The notes: generated by a model from the letters alone, not told the origin. A stretch of DNA of 64,000 bases from an uncultured Verrucomicrobia subdivision 3 bacterium (GCA_903835255.1 CAILMI010000029.1:1-64000); one strand, 5' to 3'. Positions 17,506 through 26,405 are shown, counted from the first letter of the stretch. Translations and numbers: made by a program.

Positions 17506-17588
17506 CGCTACCAGTCTGGCGCAAACTCCTACTCTGGATTTTGGGTTGAACTAGAAACAGAGGGCCTCCCCCCCGGCCCGACGGGGCT

Positions 17589-18173
17589 TCACTTCTGAAA
17601 AACGCTGACGCGGGCGGGCGGGAAATTCAGCCAGACAATGCTGGAGGCGCGCAACTGGAAGCTGGAGGCGCCTCGGATCTGATTTTTGCCGAGGTGATAG
17701 CTGTACTGCACCCAGTGGCCGGCCGGCTCCAGCACCGCGCGGATTTTCCCGGTGAGCACCTCGGCTTCCTCCGGCGGGAAATTGAGCAGCGGCAGGCTGG
17801 AAATCACCGCGCCGACGGTTTCAATCGGCTCCCGACGGCCGCGAAGCAGGTCGTCAAGATTCCAGGCATCGCCGCTAACGATCTGGGCCTTCGGATATTT
17901 TTCGCGCAGGAGGCGGGCCATCTTCGGGTTTCTCTCGATAGCCACCAGCCGGTCCTCCCGCAGGCCGTGCTGGATGAGGGCCCGGGTAACAGCTCCCGTG
18001 CCTGGGCCAAGTTCCAGGACGAAGCTATCCGGGTTGGCAGGCAGCCAGCGCGCCATGGCGGCGGCGAGCTTGGGCGAACTGGGCGCCACCGAACCGGTGC
18101 GCTGCGGATTGGCCAGCCATTCCTGCAGAAACAGGGTGCTGTTGGTCAATGCCGCGATGAATTTTTTTGCCAT
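17589..18173 (-). CDS. Class I SAM-dependent methyltransferase (PmtA/KsgA-like)
   Basis: The 194-residue protein has the motif I FVLELGPGTGAVTRAL, the acidic post-I residue in AIERNPKMARLL, and the motif IV segment ISSLPLLNFPPEEA. The start (LFLQEWLANPQRTGSVAPSS) resembles a family annotated as phospholipid N-methyltransferase (PmtA-like), with similarity to rRNA adenine dimethylases. If that is correct it would methylate phosphatidylethanolamine, but the substrate is not certain. It is a single gene with no operon partner. Confidence 0.8.
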   Translation of the reverse strand: MAKKFIAALTNSTLFLQEWLANPQRTGSVAPSSPKLAAAMARWLPANPDSFVLELGPGTGAVTRALIQHGLREDRLVAIERNPKMARLLREKYPKAQIVSGDAWNLDDLLRGRREPIETVGAVISSLPLLNFPPEEAEVLTGKIRAVLEPAGHWVQYSYHLGKNQIRGASSFQLRASSIVWLNFPPARVSVFQK

Positions 18174-18377
18174 GATGACGTCAAACTGCCCGACTCCATT
18201 GAATATCCTGAAACGCTACCGAAGACGGTCAGGGTCTGCAATGTTAGTTTGCGGCGGGAAAACCATTGCTGGGGTCCCGCCCGGTTGAAGAAGGATAAAA
18301 GGGAGGCATGCCCCAGACTCGGGGGGGACGCCCGGCGGGGACCCTCCTCCACCGGGCGCCATAAAAAATGGGGCCAC

Positions 18378-19076
18378 TCAGCGCCGGGACATCAGGAGGC
18401 GCAGGACATACCAGAGCATGAGGGCGACGGAGGCGAACAGTTCCAGCGAGGCCGCCACGTAGCGGTCTTCAGGATAATGATGCAGCACGTTCGAGGTGTC
18501 GTAGAGGATGGCCGCTCCGGCCAGGCCCACCATCGCCACCGAGAAAAAGGTGCCGAGCTGGAAGCCGAAAATCGCCCCGCCCAAAACCGTCACCAGCGCC
18601 AGGATCCCGCCCCACATCAGAATGCCGCGCAGGAAAGAGAAATCCTTGCGGGTCATGAACACCACCAGCGTCAGCACCGTGAAGGCGATGAAAGTGATGA
18701 TGGCCGCGCTGGCGATCGCCCCCGGCGCGTAATGGTCCGCGATATAAAGCAGCGGGACGAAGATAAGCGCCTGGCCGATGACATAGGCCAGCAGGGCGGC
18801 GTATTGCGAGGCTTTGGAAGTGGTCTTGTGCGCCACGCTCCGAGCGAACCAGGAGAGCACCATGAAGCCGCCCAGCACAAGCAGCCAGGAGCCGCCCAGC
18901 ATGGCCTTGGCGATGGGCTCGGCCAGACCGGACTTGAACAGGCCAATCTCAATCAGGGTGAACGCGCAGATGGCGCCGAACAGGTGGTTGTAGGTCTGCG
19001 CGATAAAACGGCCGCGCGATTGGGTGTCCAGTTCGATGACCGGCACGTTCACGGAATAAGTGTCAGGAGCATTCAT
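18378..19076 (-). CDS. Bax inhibitor-1 (BI-1/YccA-type) membrane protein
   Basis: The protein has 232 residues and seven hydrophobic segments. The N-terminal RGRFIAQTYNHLFGA and the last helices (FSVAMVGLAGAAILYDTSNVLHHY, followed by VAASLELFASVALMLWYVL) match the BI-1/YccA family, including the acidic residues that act as a pH-sensitive latch in the calcium-leak channel BsYetJ. Bacterial members are linked to membrane-protease control or ion leak, but the role here is unknown. Flanking intergenic DNA carries no clear element besides a GC-rich imperfect hairpin downstream. Confidence 0.9.
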   Translation of the reverse strand: MNAPDTYSVNVPVIELDTQSRGRFIAQTYNHLFGAICAFTLIEIGLFKSGLAEPIAKAMLGGSWLLVLGGFMVLSWFARSVAHKTTSKASQYAALLAYVIGQALIFVPLLYIADHYAPGAIASAAIITFIAFTVLTLVVFMTRKDFSFLRGILMWGGILALVTVLGGAIFGFQLGTFFSVAMVGLAGAAILYDTSNVLHHYPEDRYVAASLELFASVALMLWYVLRLLMSRR

Positions 19077-19213
19077 GATTTTAACAGTTTATTTCCGGGC
19101 GTCACTTTGATCCGCCCCGCGTTTGACCCGCCCAGCATACGGATCCATCCTCCAGTGTCAACCTGTCGGAACTCTCTTCAGAGCCAGCCTAGCCGGCCCC
19201 GACTCAGTGTATT

Positions 19214-20089
19214 TCAGTTCACGAACCCCTGTTCCTTGAGCCAGAACAGGCAGTCTCCGGCCCACGGATGCGGATGCGCGAAGGGCGGCTTGTCAGCCAG
19301 ACCAATCCCGTGCCGACCTTTCTGGTAAATATGCAGGTCGAACGGCACATGATTTTTCTGGAGCGCCGCGGCGAACAGGAGGCTGTTCTCGACCGGAACG
19401 GTTTTGTCCTCGGCCGTGGACCAGACGAAGCACGGCGGAGTGGCGGCGGTCACCTGCAGCTCGCTGGAAAGCTGCTGAACGAGCTCCGGTGGCGGGTTTG
19501 TACCAAGCAGGTTCCGCTTGGATCCCGGATGCGCAAAGTCGCCCAAGGAAATCACCGGGTAACACAGGATACCCAAATCGGGCCGCGAACTCTGCCGCTC
19601 GACTGCGTCAGCGGCGGCGGGGTTGCCGGCGTCAAAGTGCGTCACCAGGGTCGAGGCCAGATGGCCGCCCGCCGACGATCCCATGATGCCCACGCGCTTC
19701 AGATCGATCCGGTAATCCCCCGCGTGGGCGCGCACCCAGCGGACGGCTCGCGCGGCGTCGTTGAGCATTGCCGGATGATGGTAGCCGTGGGATCCAAGCC
19801 GGTATTGGAGGACGAAGCCGGCGACCCCTTGCTGGTTGAGCCAGAGCGCGTAGTCGTTGCCCTCGTGGGCGGCGAGGTGGGCATAGCCGCCGCCGGGGCA
19901 GATCACCATCGCCGCGCCGGTGGCCTTCCCGGCGTCCGGCAGATAGACCGTGAGCGTGGGAATGTCGTTGGTGGAGGTGCCGAGCGCCGCGGGCGCACCT
20001 TCCGGCCAGAGCGGAATGGGAGTCAACATATTAGCGTGGGACAGCATCAGGGAGGCACACCAGCAGGCCAGGATCAGGCTTTTTTTCAT
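19214..20089 (-). CDS. Secreted alpha/beta-hydrolase esterase (BD-FAE/acetyl-xylan-esterase-like)
   Basis: The track ORF begins at 20479 inside corA in another frame; the Met at 20089 (MKKSLILACWCASLMLSHA) starts a clear signal peptide and gives 291 residues. An oxyanion-hole segment AMVICPGGGYAHLA, a nucleophile elbow GIMGSSAGGHLAS, an aspartate in STAEDKTVPV and a histidine in KGRHGIGL make up a complete serine-hydrolase triad. Related proteins deacetylate xylan or other plant carbohydrates, which fits a polysaccharide-degrading verrucomicrobial lifestyle, but the substrate is inferred. The gap to the corA stop is 17 bases. Confidence 0.88.
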   Translation of the reverse strand: MKKSLILACWCASLMLSHANMLTPIPLWPEGAPAALGTSTNDIPTLTVYLPDAGKATGAAMVICPGGGYAHLAAHEGNDYALWLNQQGVAGFVLQYRLGSHGYHHPAMLNDAARAVRWVRAHAGDYRIDLKRVGIMGSSAGGHLASTLVTHFDAGNPAAADAVERQSSRPDLGILCYPVISLGDFAHPGSKRNLLGTNPPPELVQQLSSELQVTAATPPCFVWSTAEDKTVPVENSLLFAAALQKNHVPFDLHIYQKGRHGIGLADKPPFAHPHPWAGDCLFWLKEQGFVN

Positions 20090-20106
20090 GAGGGGCGGAG
20101 CGATTT

Positions 20107-21105
20107 TTAGAACCACCGCTTCTTTTTGAAATAGAGATAGGTCGCTATTGTGGATAGCACCATCACCCCGGCGGCGAGGGGATAGGCATGCGCATGGCTC
20201 AGCTCCGGCATGTCCTTGAAGTTCATCCCGTACCAGGTGCCGACCATCATCAGCGGCGTGGTGATGACGGTGATGAGGGTGAGCAGTTTGACGACCTCGC
20301 CGGTCTGGTTGGACGACATGTTCAGATAGACCTGGAGGATGCCGGTGAGCGAATCTGTGTAGCCCTGGGCGGTTTGGCCAATGCGCAGCAGGGCGTCGTA
20401 CACGTTGCGGAAATAGGGGACCATTTTGGGCCGGATGAGCTTGAATTCGCCCTGGGCGAACCGGGAGAGGACCTCGCATTGCGGGCCGATGATCTGGCGC
20501 AGGTGCAGCACCTCTTTTTTAATCTGGAGGATTTTATTGAGGGTGTGCTTATCCGGCCGCTGCAGGGCCTGCTGCTCCAGTTCGCCGATTTCCATGGAGA
20601 GTTCGTCCAGCGCGGGCTTGTAGTTTTCCACCAGCAAATCCAGCAGCGAGTGCGCCACGCGATCCGGGGCGCGCGCGATGTGCGCGGTGCCCTTCAGGGT
20701 GCGCTCCTCGGTCAGCATCACGCTGCGCAGCGGCTTCTCGTGGTAGGTGACCAGAAAATTTTTGCCGAGGAAGAAATCCAGCTCGCTGGTGGCAAATAGC
20801 CCGTCCTGCCGGCTGTAATCCACCGCGTGGATAACCATGAACAGGTACGGCAGAAACAGGTCGTCTTCCTTGGGCGAATATTCCTCCACCTTGGGCGAGG
20901 AGCTGACCGTGACGCAGTCCTCGATGGACAGGGGATGAAAATGAAACACGCTCTCGAGGATGGTGTGGACCTCCTCGCGGGTCGGCGCCTCCAGATCGAT
21001 CCAGAGGAACAGGTTCGTGTCCGCCAGCAGCGTCGGCATCAGGAACAAATCAATGTCCTTGGTATGCAGGCTGCCCTTGGTCGTAAATGCAAGCGAACGG
21101 ATCAT
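20107..21105 (-). CDS. corA: CorA-family magnesium/cobalt transporter
   Basis: This 332-residue protein has a large cytoplasmic N-terminal domain and two C-terminal membrane helices. The GMN selectivity motif is present in GTWYGMNFKDMPEL between the helices, and the tail ends in the basic YFKKKRWF typical of CorA. It mediates divalent cation uptake as a pentamer. It lies upstream of the esterase gene on the same strand and is divergent from uvrB. Confidence 0.95.
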   Translation of the reverse strand: MIRSLAFTTKGSLHTKDIDLFLMPTLLADTNLFLWIDLEAPTREEVHTILESVFHFHPLSIEDCVTVSSSPKVEEYSPKEDDLFLPYLFMVIHAVDYSRQDGLFATSELDFFLGKNFLVTYHEKPLRSVMLTEERTLKGTAHIARAPDRVAHSLLDLLVENYKPALDELSMEIGELEQQALQRPDKHTLNKILQIKKEVLHLRQIIGPQCEVLSRFAQGEFKLIRPKMVPYFRNVYDALLRIGQTAQGYTDSLTGILQVYLNMSSNQTGEVVKLLTLITVITTPLMMVGTWYGMNFKDMPELSHAHAYPLAAGVMVLSTIATYLYFKKKRWF

Positions 21106-21323
21106 GCGTCAATTTTCATCAGGCTGAGCCCAGCATAGAGACCCGCGGCGGCCCGAGGCAAGTTTGTTTGCAGGCCCTATCCCAACACCCGAAGAGCCTC
21201 TGAATCAGAACAGGCCAACTGGCGTGCCCTGTCACCAAAAAAGAAGACGAGGGCTCACTGGGGCGCGACTCTCTCCATCCCGCTTGGATTGACGCGACCG
21301 GGTTTCGCTTCTAATTTCCCCGC

Positions 21324-23417
21324 GTGTTCCAACTTGTGTCCGATTACGCGCCGGCCGGCGACCAGCCGCAGGCGATTGAAAAACTGACCGCCGGCATCCT
21401 GGCCGGGGCCAAGGCCCAGACGCTGCGCGGCGTCACCGGCTCGGGCAAGACCTTCACCGTCGCGAATGTCATCCAGAACACCAGCAAGCCCACGCTGGTC
21501 ATCTCCCATAACAAGACCCTCGCCGCCCAGCTCTACGCCGAGTTCAAGTCATTCTTCCCCCATAACGCCGTCGAATACTTCGTCAGCTACTTCGACTATT
21601 ACCAGCCGGAAGCCTACATCCCGCGCACCGACACCTTCATCGAGAAGGATTCCAGCATCAACGAGGAGATCGAGCGCCTGCGGCTCTCCACCATGAGCTC
21701 GCTGTTCTCGAGGCGCGACGTGATCGTCATCGCCAGCGTCTCCTGCATCTACGGCATCGGCAGCCGTGAGGATTACGCCGCCATGGTGCTGCCGATCTGC
21801 GCCGGCAGCGGCACCTCCCGCGAGCAGCTGCTCTCCCGCCTGGTGGACCTGCAATATGCGCGCAACGACATTGCCTTCGAGCGCGGCCAGTTCCGGGTGC
21901 GGGGCGACACGGTGGAGATCTGCCCGGCCGGCCGGGAGGATGCCCTGCGGGTGGAGTTTTTCGGCGAGGACATCGAGCGCATCACCCGGTTCGAGCCGCT
22001 CACGGGCAAAAAAATCGAGTCGCTGGTCGCCGAAACCATTTTCCCCGCCAAACAGTTTGTCACCACCGGCGACAAGCTGAAAAACGCCATCCTGGGCATC
22101 CGCGAGGAGCTCCGCGAACGGATCGTTTTCTTCGAGCGCCACGGCAAACTGCTGGAGGCGCAGCGCATCAAGATGCGGACGGAATACGACTTGGAAATGA
22201 TGGAGGAGATGGGGTTCTGCTCGGGCATCGAAAACTATTCGCGCCACATCGCCGCGCGCAGGCCCGGCTCCCAGCCCAACACGCTGTTCGACTTCTTCCC
22301 CCGGGATTTCCTCCTGGTGCTGGACGAATCGCACGTGACCGTCCCCCAGATTGGCGGGATGTACGAGGGCGACCGCTCGCGCAAGACGGTGCTGGTAGAC
22401 CACGGCTTCCGCCTGCCCAGCGCGCTGGACAACCGGCCGATGAACTTCCTCGAATTCCAGTCCATGCAAAACCAGACCCTCTACGTGAGCGCCACGCCGG
22501 CCCCGCGCGAGATCGAATGGTCCCGGCAAAGTGCCGGAAATACCCCGGGAACAGCCCGCTCCCCCGGCGCATCCGCAGCCCTGCCCCCCTCCTCTCTTCC
22601 CGGCGTTGTGGAGCTGGTCGTGCGCCCGACCGGACTGATTGATCCCCGGGTGACTATCAAGCCGCTCAAGGGCCAGATAGATGACTTGATGGAGGAAGTC
22701 CGCCGACGCGGCGACCAGAAAGAGCGCACCCTGGTCACCACCCTGACCAAGCGCACGGCGGAAGAATTGACCGATTACCTGCGGGACATCGGCATCCGGG
22801 TCCAATACCTGCACAGCGACATCGACGCCATCGAGCGGGTGGAGATATTGCGCGCGCTGCGGAAGGGGGAGTTCGACGTGCTGGTGGGCATCAATCTGCT
22901 GCGCGAGGGGCTGGACCTGCCCGAGGTGTCGCTCGTGGCGATTCTGGACGCGGATAAAGAGGGTTTTCTGCGCAGCGAAACCAGCTTGATCCAGACCGCC
23001 GGCCGCGCCGCACGCCATTTGAACGGCGAGGTGATCCTCTACGCCGATGTCATGACGGACAGCATCAAAAAATTCCTGGCCGTGACGGAATACCGCCGGA
23101 ACCGCCAGATCGCCTACAACACGGAGCACGGCATCACCCCGCGCAGCGTCGTCCGCGCGGTCGAGGAAAGCCTGGCGGTGTACCGGACGACGCGCGAGGA
23201 AGCGGATGCCGTGCTGCACGACGCCAAAATGGACCTGGACGTGACCGAGACCCTGCGGGAGCTGGAGGGCGAGATGGTCGTGGCTGCCGAGGCGTTGCAG
23301 TTTGAAAAGGCCGCCCTGCTCCGCGACCAGATCCAGGAGCTCAAGCGTCTGGCCGATGGCGGGAAACCGGGGGACAAGCCGGTGAGTTACAAAAAATCAA
23401 AACGGGCGAGGCGATAA
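21324..23417 (+). CDS. uvrB: UvrABC system subunit UvrB
   Basis: UvrB is the damage-verifying helicase-like subunit of nucleotide excision repair. The start codon is GTG and gives [21 protein letters not shown]. Motifs are [13 protein letters not shown] (Walker A), [12 protein letters not shown] (beta-hairpin), [12 protein letters not shown] (DEAD-like box), [24 protein letters not shown] and QTAGRAARH, plus a C-terminal UVR domain ([16 protein letters not shown]) that binds UvrC. The 697 residues include about 25 extra Ser/Pro/Ala-rich residues after the [11 protein letters not shown] segment, where most UvrB proteins run directly into the VVEQIIRPTGL-type strand. No other repair gene is adjacent. 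Confidence 0.97.
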   Translation: MFQLVSDYAPAGDQPQAIEKLTAGILAGAKAQTLRGVTGSGKTFTVANVIQNTSKPTLVISHNKTLAAQLYAEFKSFFPHNAVEYFVSYFDYYQPEAYIPRTDTFIEKDSSINEEIERLRLSTMSSLFSRRDVIVIASVSCIYGIGSREDYAAMVLPICAGSGTSREQLLSRLVDLQYARNDIAFERGQFRVRGDTVEICPAGREDALRVEFFGEDIERITRFEPLTGKKIESLVAETIFPAKQFVTTGDKLKNAILGIREELRERIVFFERHGKLLEAQRIKMRTEYDLEMMEEMGFCSGIENYSRHIAARRPGSQPNTLFDFFPRDFLLVLDESHVTVPQIGGMYEGDRSRKTVLVDHGFRLPSALDNRPMNFLEFQSMQNQTLYVSATPAPREIEWSRQSAGNTPGTARSPGASAALPPSSLPGVVELVVRPTGLIDPRVTIKPLKGQIDDLMEEVRRRGDQKERTLVTTLTKRTAEELTDYLRDIGIRVQYLHSDIDAIERVEILRALRKGEFDVLVGINLLREGLDLPEVSLVAILDADKEGFLRSETSLIQTAGRAARHLNGEVILYADVMTDSIKKFLAVTEYRRNRQIAYNTEHGITPRSVVRAVEESLAVYRTTREEADAVLHDAKMDLDVTETLRELEGEMVVAAEALQFEKAALLRDQIQELKRLADGGKPGDKPVSYKKSKRARR

Positions 23418-23663
23418 TGATGACGACTTTGGCCTCACGAATGACTCTCAATTCTTACGGACATCTTCCATCGTTTTATGGTAAAGCCGTTGACCCGTCC
23501 TGAGATCAATGCGGCCGAAAAAATCAACCGGAACCCTGCAGCCCGAATGAACCGCCACGGCGCCAAGAGGCAAGATCTGAGCCGGATCCATTCGGTTGAG
23601 TTGCAACGCCGGCCGGATCCAACAAGACAACTATAGCAGTTCAACTTAACTTTGGAACATCGG

Positions 23664-23756
23664 CAGGTAGGGCGGGCAGTCCCCTGCCCGCCGCGATTGC
23701 CAACCCACGCGTCCTAGTTTACCACGCCGGCGCGCACGGAGTGGTACGCCCTACCA
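23664..23756 (-). repeat. Dispersed repeat family A, copy 1
   Basis: It begins GTAGGGCGGGCAGTCCCCTG and ends GGAGTGGTACGCCCTACC, so its outer ends form an inverted pair GTAGGGCG/CGCCCTAC. Copy 2 repeats roughly 75 bases of it almost identically 115 bases further on in direct orientation. Flanks share 'aactttggaaca' (inverse 'tgttccaaagtt') wording with copy 2. Confidence 0.75.
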
Positions 23757-23757
23757 C

Positions 23758-23841
23758 CACGACGCCACCAGCGTGACGCTGGACCCCATTATCAAGACAA
23801 AGACTGAGACACGAATTACACGAATTAACGCGAATGAGGGA
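23758..23841 (+). repeat. Dispersed repeat family E, copy 1
   Basis: The block CCACCAGCGTGACGCTGGACCC, followed by an 'agac-aaagact-gacacgaatt-cacgaattaacgcgaatg' tail, recurs inverted at 38957-39041 with only scattered differences. It includes the palindrome CCAGCGTGACGCTGG. It lies between two A copies, so the elements are nested or clustered. Confidence 0.75.
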
Positions 23842-23874
23842 AATGTGCCAAAAAAATGCTTTGACCTGTTTACG

Positions 23875-23985
23875 CGGGTAGGGCGGGCAGTCCCCTGCCC
23901 GCCGCGATTGCCAACCCACGCGTCCTAGTTTACCACGCCGGCGCGCACGGAGTGACGCGCCCTACCTGTTCCAAAGTTGACATGA
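23875..23985 (-). repeat. Dispersed repeat family A, copy 2
   Basis: It shares the GTAGGGCGGGCAGTCCCCTG start and the GCGCGCACGGAGTG segment with copy 1 and closes with GACGCGCCCTACC, again giving terminal inverted repeats. It continues into TGTTCCAAAGTTGAC...GAACTGCCAT, which appears in altered form beside copies 3 and 6. Confidence 0.75.
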
Positions 23986-24148
23986 ACTGCCATATCCATG
24001 TGTGAACCCCTTGAAGAACTCCCTCCGACGGCATTGCAGTAGGATTTCCTCACGGTGGGGTGATCATTTGGCGATCCCATTGGAGAAGGCATAAAAATAG
24101 CGCCGAGCCCCTAACCCCGCGCGCGAGCAAGCCCATGCTTCGTTCGGC

Positions 24149-24316
24149 GGGTGAAAGGGGTTCATTTCAATCTCGATTCTGAATTTAAGATGGGGATACA
24201 ACGGCGAGGCGTCGCAACCTCACTCCCTCTCTTCCATGAAATGGAGGAGAGGGCGGGGAGAGGAGGCACTTTATCCGTTCGAAGGGCCGCGAGAGGCTAG
24301 ACCACTTTGGAAGTCG
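24149..24316 (+). repeat. Dispersed repeat family B, copy 1
   Basis: About 170 bases running from CGGCGGGTGAAAGGGGTTCAT through ACTCCCTCTCTTCCATGAAA to CTTTGGAAGTCGGG recur in direct orientation at 43686-43866. The middle part carries an internal inverted motif, CCCTCTCTTCCAT/ATGGAGGAGAGGG. It has no coding content. Confidence 0.75.
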
Positions 24317-24408
24317 GGTTTAATCACGACATGAATCGGGCTCAGGTCTTGCCCCTTGGCGGTTCCTTCGGACGACATGCTTCCGGCTGAGAGCCTGTCT
24401 GAAAAAGG

Positions 24409-24473
24409 CAGCGGCGGGCAGGGGACTGCCCGCCCTACCCGCCGATGGGCCAAGGTTCAGCTGAACTGCCATG
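24409..24473 (+). repeat. Repeat family A, copy 3 (partial)
   Basis: Only the right half of the element is present: GCGGCGGGCAGGGGACTGCC, then CGCCCTACCCGCCGATGGGCCAAGG and GAACTGCCAT. The CACTCCGTGCGCGCC half is missing, so this is a truncated copy. Confidence 0.65.
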
Positions 24474-24541
24474 GAAGGGCCTCCCTTGGAATTTTAAGCC
24501 CGAATCCCGAAGCGGGCCGTTCCGGAAAATGGTAGATGACA

Positions 24542-24662
24542 GCGCGCTGCGCCGTCCCCGCCCGCGCGGAGCGGCTGGAACAAATTGTGCCCGGTTCCAC
24601 CCGCCACCCCACTCGTTTCGTCGCCTGGCGCTGCGCTCGGCGACCTGGACGGCGCAGCGCGC
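24542..24662. repeat. Element bounded by 16-base inverted repeats (family D)
   Basis: GCGCGCTGCGCCGTCC at 24542-24557 is the exact reverse complement of GGACGGCGCAGCGCGC at 24647-24662. The enclosed 90 bases have no ORF with coding character. This terminal-inverted-repeat geometry is what a very short MITE or a decayed insertion would leave. Only one copy is seen in the window. Confidence 0.5.
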
Positions 24663-24750
24663 CTTCCCTACCCCCACTTCGAAATTCGGGTTGAGCAATC
24701 TCCTTAAAGGTGGCCAAGAGATTTCCGGAAGAGATTCGGTGCAGCTTCTT

Positions 24751-24853
24751 CGAAGGCGGGATGCCGGAACGGACGCCCGCACACGTGCCTTCCGCGCCGG
24801 ATACGGCGCGGGGGCATCGCTGTGCGATGCCCACTTCGGCGTTCCAGGTTAGT
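24751..24853 (+). repeat. Dispersed repeat family C, copy 2
   Basis: This is the inverse copy of the 17399-17505 repeat, with the hairpins GCGCCGGATACGGCGC and GCATCGCTGTGCGATGC. Its end overlaps the last codons and stop of hpnH by a few bases, so it could also act as a 3' hairpin for that transcript. Confidence 0.65.
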
Positions 24854-26162
24854 GGGAAAAGGCGCCGCGGGCGCCGGCGGCAGGGGAATTGATTGCCGCT
24901 TTGGCCTCCGCCAAATGGCCCTTGCCGATGGTGACGCCATTGTAGGCGCGGGCCGCCAGTTCCGGCGAGGCGGGATACGGCTTCGGTTTTGCTCCGAAAT
25001 TGTATTTAATATTTTTCCAGTTGTCGCCGCTTTGGTAATTCGTGCCCAGGGCGCCGCTCGGATCGTAGCCGCAATGCACCATGCAGTGTTCGCACCGCGG
25101 ATCCCGCGCCACGCCGTTCACCACACCGTATTTTTCCCACTGCACTTTCGAGAGCATTTCCTGATAGCCGGCGTAATGGCCGTCGGTCATCAAATAACAG
25201 GGCGCCTTCCAGCCCTTGACGTTATAGGTCGGAATGGCCCATGCCGTGCAGGTCAGCTCCCGCTTGCCCGCCAGGAACTCCTGGTACACCGGCGTGCCGA
25301 AAATGGTGAAGGCCTTGCCCCACTGCTCGATTTTGGCGAACTTTTGCCGGGTCATTTCGCGGGTGAGAAAGAACTGCTTGGGATCCTTGCCCAGGCGCGA
25401 CACCATGTCCTTCTTGGCCGCATCGTAATCGTATCCGGGCGAAATCGTGTGCCCATCCACCTCGAGCGAGCTCAGATACTTGAACATGTCCTCGATTTCC
25501 TGCACGTCGGTCTCCCTGTAAACCGTCGTGTTGGTGGCCACTTGGTAGCCGAGGATCTTCGCCATCTTGATGGCCTCAACACATTCCTTGAACACGCCCT
25601 CGCGTTCGACGATCAGATCGTGCGTGAATTCCAATCCGTCCACATGGACATTCCAATACATCCACTTGGACGGGCGAATGACGGATTTGACCTGAGCGGC
25701 CGGGTCGGATTTGCGGATGGTTTCCGCCTCTTTTTCCGTGATCAATTTCGCGGCCAGGAGCTGTTCCAGCTTCGGCTCGACCTCGGGCGCATAGACCGCC
25801 GCCAGATAATCGCGCATTTTCTTCCGCATGAACATCCCGTTGGTGCAGATGTAGAGGACGCGGCCCTGATCCAGCAGGCCGTTGATGAGCTCCTCAATCT
25901 TGGGATAAATGAGCGGTTCGCCGCCGCAGACGGAGACCATCGGCGCGTCGCATTCGATCGCCGCCTGGAGGCACTGCTCCAGCGGCACCATGTCCTTGAG
26001 CGACGTGGAATACTCGCGGATCCGGCCGCAGCCGGTGCAGGTCAGATTGCAGGTGTGGAGCGGTTCAAGCTGAAGGACCATCGCGAACTTGGGCGTCTTG
26101 CGGAGCTTGTGCTTGATGATGTGACTGGCGATTTTCTTCGTCAGCGCAAATGGGAAACGCAT
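24849..26162 (-). CDS. hpnH: Radical SAM adenosyl-hopene transferase HpnH-like
   Basis: HpnH couples the 5'-deoxyadenosyl radical to diploptene, giving adenosylhopane, the first step towards extended hopanoids. The radical-SAM cluster motif is Cys38, Cys42 and Cys45 in TCNLTCTGCGR, followed by SVCGGEPLIYPKI and YICTNGMFM. Cysteines in the C-terminal part (ARDPRCEHCMVHCGYDPS) belong to the DUF3463-type extension. The 437 residues exceed typical HpnH (about 340-380) because of an insertion around residues 115-165. Its partner downstream of the promoter side is a tiny lipoprotein. No squalene-hopene cyclase is in the window. Confidence 0.88.
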   Translation of the reverse strand: MRFPFALTKKIASHIIKHKLRKTPKFAMVLQLEPLHTCNLTCTGCGRIREYSTSLKDMVPLEQCLQAAIECDAPMVSVCGGEPLIYPKIEELINGLLDQGRVLYICTNGMFMRKKMRDYLAAVYAPEVEPKLEQLLAAKLITEKEAETIRKSDPAAQVKSVIRPSKWMYWNVHVDGLEFTHDLIVEREGVFKECVEAIKMAKILGYQVATNTTVYRETDVQEIEDMFKYLSSLEVDGHTISPGYDYDAAKKDMVSRLGKDPKQFFLTREMTRQKFAKIEQWGKAFTIFGTPVYQEFLAGKRELTCTAWAIPTYNVKGWKAPCYLMTDGHYAGYQEMLSKVQWEKYGVVNGVARDPRCEHCMVHCGYDPSGALGTNYQSGDNWKNIKYNFGAKPKPYPASPELAARAYNGVTIGKGHLAEAKAAINSPAAGARGAFSH

Positions 26163-26165
26163 AAA

Positions 26166-26378
26166 TTATTTAATTAAAGCTATCTGGGTGGAGATGTCCG
26201 GGAATGCGCCCGGCGCATTGGTGACGCCCGGGTCGGCCTTCATAAAGTGCCCCGCCCCCGGCAAAAAAAAGTCCAAGGGAGAAACGCTCTGGGTCGAATT
26301 GATGCCGCTGCAACCGGCAGCGAACAATCCGAACGCTGCCAGCATTGCCAGCCGGAGCGAATTCCAGTTTAATCTCAC
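26166..26378 (-). CDS. Small lipoprotein upstream of hpnH
   Basis: The 70-residue product starts MRLNWNSLRLAMLAAFGLF and has a lipobox LFAAGC, predicting a mature lipoprotein of about 47 residues with no recognisable domain. The stop is 3 bases before the hpnH start, so the two are one operon. The tail (FPDISTQIALIK) is not informative. The function is unknown; an envelope role connected with hopanoids is only a contextual guess. Confidence 0.75.
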   Translation of the reverse strand: MRLNWNSLRLAMLAAFGLFAAGCSGINSTQSVSPLDFFLPGAGHFMKADPGVTNAPGAFPDISTQIALIK

Positions 26379-26405
26379 TAGTCGATTATAAAAGAGCCCG
26401 ACCTG

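Larger units (their letters stand above)
17282..17588. other. Intergenic region with operator and repeat C1
   Basis: This 307-base interval separates the divergently read end of the methyltransferase from the regulator-sufBC promoter. It holds the 17-base palindrome, a short 'ctctccctaaccctcttcc...ggagagagggga' inverted stretch resembling the start of repeat family B, and the hairpin-rich repeat C1. No ORF here has coding character; the 73-residue frame on the - strand is repeat sequence. Confidence 0.6.
23418..24848. other. Gene-free repeat-rich region
   Basis: This 1.4-kb stretch between uvrB and hpnH has only short ORFs without coding character. It contains repeat A copies 1-3, repeat E copy 1, repeat B copy 1, repeat D and repeat C copy 2. 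Two short pieces may be gene remnants: the - strand reading near 23448-23630 (LGAVAVHSGCRVPVDFFGR) and the + strand... wording LPLGGSF near 24340, which share a run meaning 'AQ(I/V)LPLG'. I cannot assign either to a family. The region looks like an accumulation site for small mobile elements. Confidence 0.6.

Noticed and set aside
18300-18377. Intrinsic terminator after the BI-1 gene
   Set aside because: The GC-rich hairpin (GCGCCCGG...CCGGGCGT) is followed by a C run, not a T run.
17694-19328. 544-residue + strand ORF
   Set aside because: It crosses a methyltransferase and a BI-1 gene, both clear on the other strand.
20090-20479. N-terminal extension of the esterase ORF
   Set aside because: It overlaps corA out of frame, and the signal peptide begins at 20089.
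21549-23219. 556-residue - strand ORF opposite uvrB
   Set aside because: It is a composition shadow of the GC-rich uvrB gene; it has no recognisable motif while UvrB on the + strand is complete.
23435-23644. 69-residue - strand ORF after uvrB
   Set aside because: Short, no family, in a repeat-filled region; possibly a relic but not supportable as a gene.
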